Positions 4,820 through 6,553 of a stretch of DNA of 6,553 nt are shown here, piece after piece. Below the pieces are notes generated by a model, which saw only the letters and a list, made by a program, of their open reading frames with translations, made no database searches and was not told the DNA's origin. Both the position numbers and the translations under genes were made by a program. Origin of the DNA: Lachnoclostridium sp. UBA1434 (GTDB taxonomy: Bacteria > Bacillota > Clostridia > Lachnospirales > Lachnospiraceae); NCBI GenBank assembly GCA_002329645.1, contig DCTS01000013.1, positions 4,881-11,433 of the forward strand, written 5' to 3'. Position 1 is the stretch's first letter. The number at the start of each line of letters is the position of its first letter.

Positions 4820-4903
4820 ATCATATACCTCATATTATTATTAATCTGTTGTTTATATGAAGCCCCGGCTTAACATGGCCTCATATGGCTGCCGATATTG
4901 CCT

Positions 4904-5977
4904 CTAGACTCTCACAGACAATATATCCGTAAGCTCGTTGTTTGACGGCATATTCGGGTCCCTGCCGTTAAGCTCCGGCAGGCAGGTGGCTATTACCTGT
5001 AGAGCCACCGCAATATTTAAAGCAGAAGCGGTAATCGGACGGCAGGCAATATTAATATAATCCGGATTATCGTATCTTACCTTCGATGCGTTTATTACAA
5101 GCAGCCTGTTTATCCTTCCCGATAAGTAGGAGTCTATCTTAACCAGATCCTCATATCCTTGTTCATCGGTCAGTATTGATATTACATTGCTGTCCCTGCC
5201 TGCAGCCCTGTGATAGCCGTGGGCAAACTCCCCTGTCTCACACAGGGTAGCGGGTATGCACATCGTCTCGGTAAGCTTCAGCATGCCTTCCTCAGCCGTA
5301 CCGTAATTAATTCCATGGCCTGTTACAAATACATGCTCTATTTTACTCCAGTCCTTATGCCCATCAATCCAGCGAAGTGTTTCCTCTATTGTGGCAGGTA
5401 TATCGTATATGCTTTGCCTGATTTCATCAGTGATACGGTTTATAAGCTGCTCATCAAGTATACCTTTGGCTTTTCCTATTGCAATGGCAAGCTGCCAAAG
5501 CAGTATAAGAGAGCTTGAATATCCTTTGGTCTTTGCATTGCAGTCCTCGAGGCCGCACATAAAATTAAGATAATAATCTCCCAGGATATGTACCGCGGTA
5601 TTTTCCCTCTCGGTAATTGTTAATACCCTCAGCCCAAGCTCCTTGGCCTTATGTATTGCATTTATAGTTCCGCTGCTGGTTCCCGTCTGGGAAATGGCAA
5701 TAACTAGGGTATTGTCCCTGCAGCAGACTCCTTTACCGGTTCTTCGCATGAATTGCAGCGGCGTCTCCGTATATACGGACACACCGGCATACTCCTCATA
5801 AAATTTTTGTGATACCTTGGCGGCGTTTAATGAACTTCCCGAAGCTGCAAATATTATGCTTCTTATTTCACCAAGCCTTAATTTTTGAGCAAGCTCGCTG
5901 ACCTGGCCGCTTTCCATAAGCCGCTTAAGTGTATCGGGCTGCTCATATATATATTTCCACATAATACTCTTTTCCAT
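4904..5977 (-). CDS. Double-SIS-domain sugar-phosphate isomerase/deglycase (GlmS C-domain-like)
   Basis: A 357-residue cytoplasmic protein with two SIS domains and no glutaminase domain, as in FrlB, AgaS and NagB-II type deaminases/deglycases. Seen: the GlmS-like opening MWKYIYEQPDTLKRLM (6-21), first phosphate-binding loop AASGSSLNAA (44-53), SQTGTSSGT (96-104), KGYSSS (151-156), second domain GHGINYGTAEEGMLKLTE (220-237), the E-x-G-E-F-A-H-G motif (248-254, matching GELKHGP of GlmS) and a C-terminal PNMPSNNELTDIL like the end of GlmS. I chose ATG 5977 because AGGTG lies 6 nt before it; the in-frame GTG at 5986 overlaps that SD. It follows the ROK kinase by 76 bp, so it likely acts on the kinase product: isomerising, deaminating or deglycating a phosphorylated (amino) sugar. 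The exact substrate cannot be told. Confidence 0.88.
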   Translation of the reverse strand: MEKSIMWKYIYEQPDTLKRLMESGQVSELAQKLRLGEIRSIIFAASGSSLNAAKVSQKFYEEYAGVSVYTETPLQFMRRTGKGVCCRDNTLVIAISQTGTSSGTINAIHKAKELGLRVLTITERENTAVHILGDYYLNFMCGLEDCNAKTKGYSSSLILLWQLAIAIGKAKGILDEQLINRITDEIRQSIYDIPATIEETLRWIDGHKDWSKIEHVFVTGHGINYGTAEEGMLKLTETMCIPATLCETGEFAHGYHRAAGRDSNVISILTDEQGYEDLVKIDSYLSGRINRLLVINASKVRYDNPDYINIACRPITASALNIAVALQVIATCLPELNGRDPNMPSNNELTDILSVRV

Positions 5978-5990
5978 TTGCATCACCTGA
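5978..5990 (-). promoter_or_regulatory. Ribosome binding site deciding the SIS gene start
   Basis: AGGTG (5988-5984) lies 6 nt before ATG 5977. This makes 5977 preferable to the GTG at 5986 and the ATG at 5983, which fall inside or directly against the SD. Confidence 0.65.
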
Positions 5991-6053
5991 AATTATAATC
6001 CTGTCTCTTTACCTGCAATGTCTTACTCAAAATTTAAAAATATACTATCAATA

Positions 6054-6553
6054 TTATTGTACAGCTGTCTTTGCAAGCTGCAGACAGCCTATAATTCCCT
6101 GATCTCCATTAAGTCCTGCGGGAACAATATAATTGTCAAGATTGTCCATTTGCTCTGTCCTTATATATCCTCCAACAAGCTCTTTAACCTTTTCGCGTAT
6201 CAGCGGGAATAGCTGCTCCTGCTTCATAACACCGCCCCCAAGTATAATGATCTCGGGCGACAGAATCATGATGTAGTCCACCAATGCCTGGGCTAAATAA
6301 TAGCTTTCAAGCTCCCAGACCTCTTTATTGTCTTTAAGAAGTTCTGCCCTACTGCCCCACCGAATCTCAATTGCCGGTCCTGCTGCAAGGTCCTCTAAAC
6401 AGTCTCTGTGATAATGGCAGTATCCTGTAGAATTATCCATAGAATTATAATTCGTAGAATTATTATTCTTGGGTTTATTATCTTCAGGATTATAGTCCGC
6501 AGGATAATTATCCTTAGGATTATTATAATGGGTGTTATCATCCTTGGTGTTAT
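6054..6553 (-). CDS. ROK-family sugar kinase (fructokinase-like), C-terminal half with repeat insertion
   Basis: The frame is open from the window edge to the stop at 6054, giving 165 complete residues; the N-terminal half lies beyond 6553. An ATG at 6440 is internal, not the start. ROK kinases use ATP to phosphorylate hexoses. Seen from the first visible codon: an Asn/Asp/Tyr/Pro-rich repeat (1-42), then CHYHRDCLEDLAAGPAIE (45-62), matching the C-P-Y-H-G-D-C-L-E zinc motif of fructokinase-like ROK proteins (ligands Cys45, His48, Cys51; the fourth, a His in G-H-x-x-V, is off the window), the helix DYIMILSPEIIILGGGVM with the GGG nucleotide motif, and GLNGDQGIIGCLQLAK near the end. The Cys45-to-stop length fits the family. 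The repeat between the His and Cys ligands is not normal. It is the first visible gene of an operon with the SIS and RraA-like genes. Confidence 0.88.
   Translation of the reverse strand, partial: NTKDDNTHYNNPKDNYPADYNPEDNKPKNNNSTNYNSMDNSTGYCHYHRDCLEDLAAGPAIEIRWGSRAELLKDNKEVWELESYYLAQALVDYIMILSPEIIILGGGVMKQEQLFPLIREKVKELVGGYIRTEQMDNLDNYIVPAGLNGDQGIIGCLQLAKTAVQ
6423..6553 (-). repeat. 15-bp tandem repeat coding for D/N-N/Y-x-P/S-x pentapeptides
   Basis: Read on the minus strand in the kinase frame, successive 15-bp units give (..)NTK, DDNTH, YNNPK, DNYPA, DYNPE, DNKPK, NNNST, NYNSM and DNSTG. Units have the pattern (G/A)AT-(A/T)AT-xAT-(C/T)CT-xxx. About nine units are visible and the array continues past the window edge. 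The last unit can also be aligned as one codon short. The composition is far more AT-rich and Asn-rich than the flanking kinase sequence. Confidence 0.85.

Noticed and set aside
4083..5573. Plus-strand ORFs opposite the RraA-like and SIS genes
   Set aside because: Antisense shadows of recognised genes, with no domains and no ribosome binding sites.
5978..6053. Possible promoter (TATAAT-like ttataat) between the ROK and SIS genes
   Set aside because: No -35 at correct spacing (TTGCAG is 15 nt away) and the start site would fall at the SD; co-transcription with the kinase is simpler.
6054..6440. A separate 128-residue protein starting at ATG 6440
   Set aside because: The frame stays open upstream to the window edge, the ATG lies within a repeat unit, and the ROK family needs an N-terminal half; so it is the C-terminal part of a longer kinase.
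6423..6553. CRISPR-like or intergenic repeat array
   Set aside because: Units are 15 bp without unique spacers, keep the reading frame and code for a regular pentapeptide, so the array is coding minisatellite.

Overview
The window looks like a chromosomal segment of a Gram-positive anaerobe of the Clostridia, probably Lachnospiraceae-like. This rests on the moderately AT-rich composition, strong purine-rich Shine-Dalgarno sites, a perfect sigma-A-type promoter, tRNA genes without an encoded CCA end, and the protein families present. The genus cannot be fixed from the sequence alone. All protein genes lie on the minus strand; two tRNA genes lie on the plus strand.

Layout in coordinate order. 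1-420: start of a GNAT acetyltransferase gene, cut by the window edge. 421-620: gene-free stretch with imperfect ~30-bp repeats. 621-3208: three-gene ABC exporter operon read right to left (permease, permease, ATPase) with overlapping genes. 3209-3660: leader region of that operon. It holds a perfect TTGACA-N17-TATAAT promoter, a strong ribosome binding site, a 64-codon Cys/His-containing small ORF, an intrinsic terminator interlocked with a 26-bp palindrome, and two 12-bp direct repeats just before the first permease. 3780-4049: tRNA-Val(GAC), tRNA-Val(CAC) and a decayed 3' end of a third copy. 4049-6553: a probable carbohydrate-catabolic operon read right to left (ROK sugar kinase, double-SIS sugar-phosphate isomerase/deglycase, RraA-like aldolase).

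How the genes may work together. The ROK kinase would phosphorylate a hexose or amino-sugar derivative, the SIS protein would isomerise, deaminate or deglycate the sugar phosphate, and the RraA-like protein would act on a downstream 2-oxo acid; the substrate is unknown. The ABC module is a complete ABC-2 type exporter. The small ORF ahead of it is either a leader controlling read-through or a small peptide gene that could be related to the exporter.

The most unusual points are: a pentapeptide (15-bp) tandem repeat inserted into the zinc-site loop of the ROK kinase; the promoter/small ORF/terminator unit ahead of the ABC exporter; and the tRNA-Val tandem with diverged anticodons and a tRNA relic touching the stop codon of the RraA-like gene.
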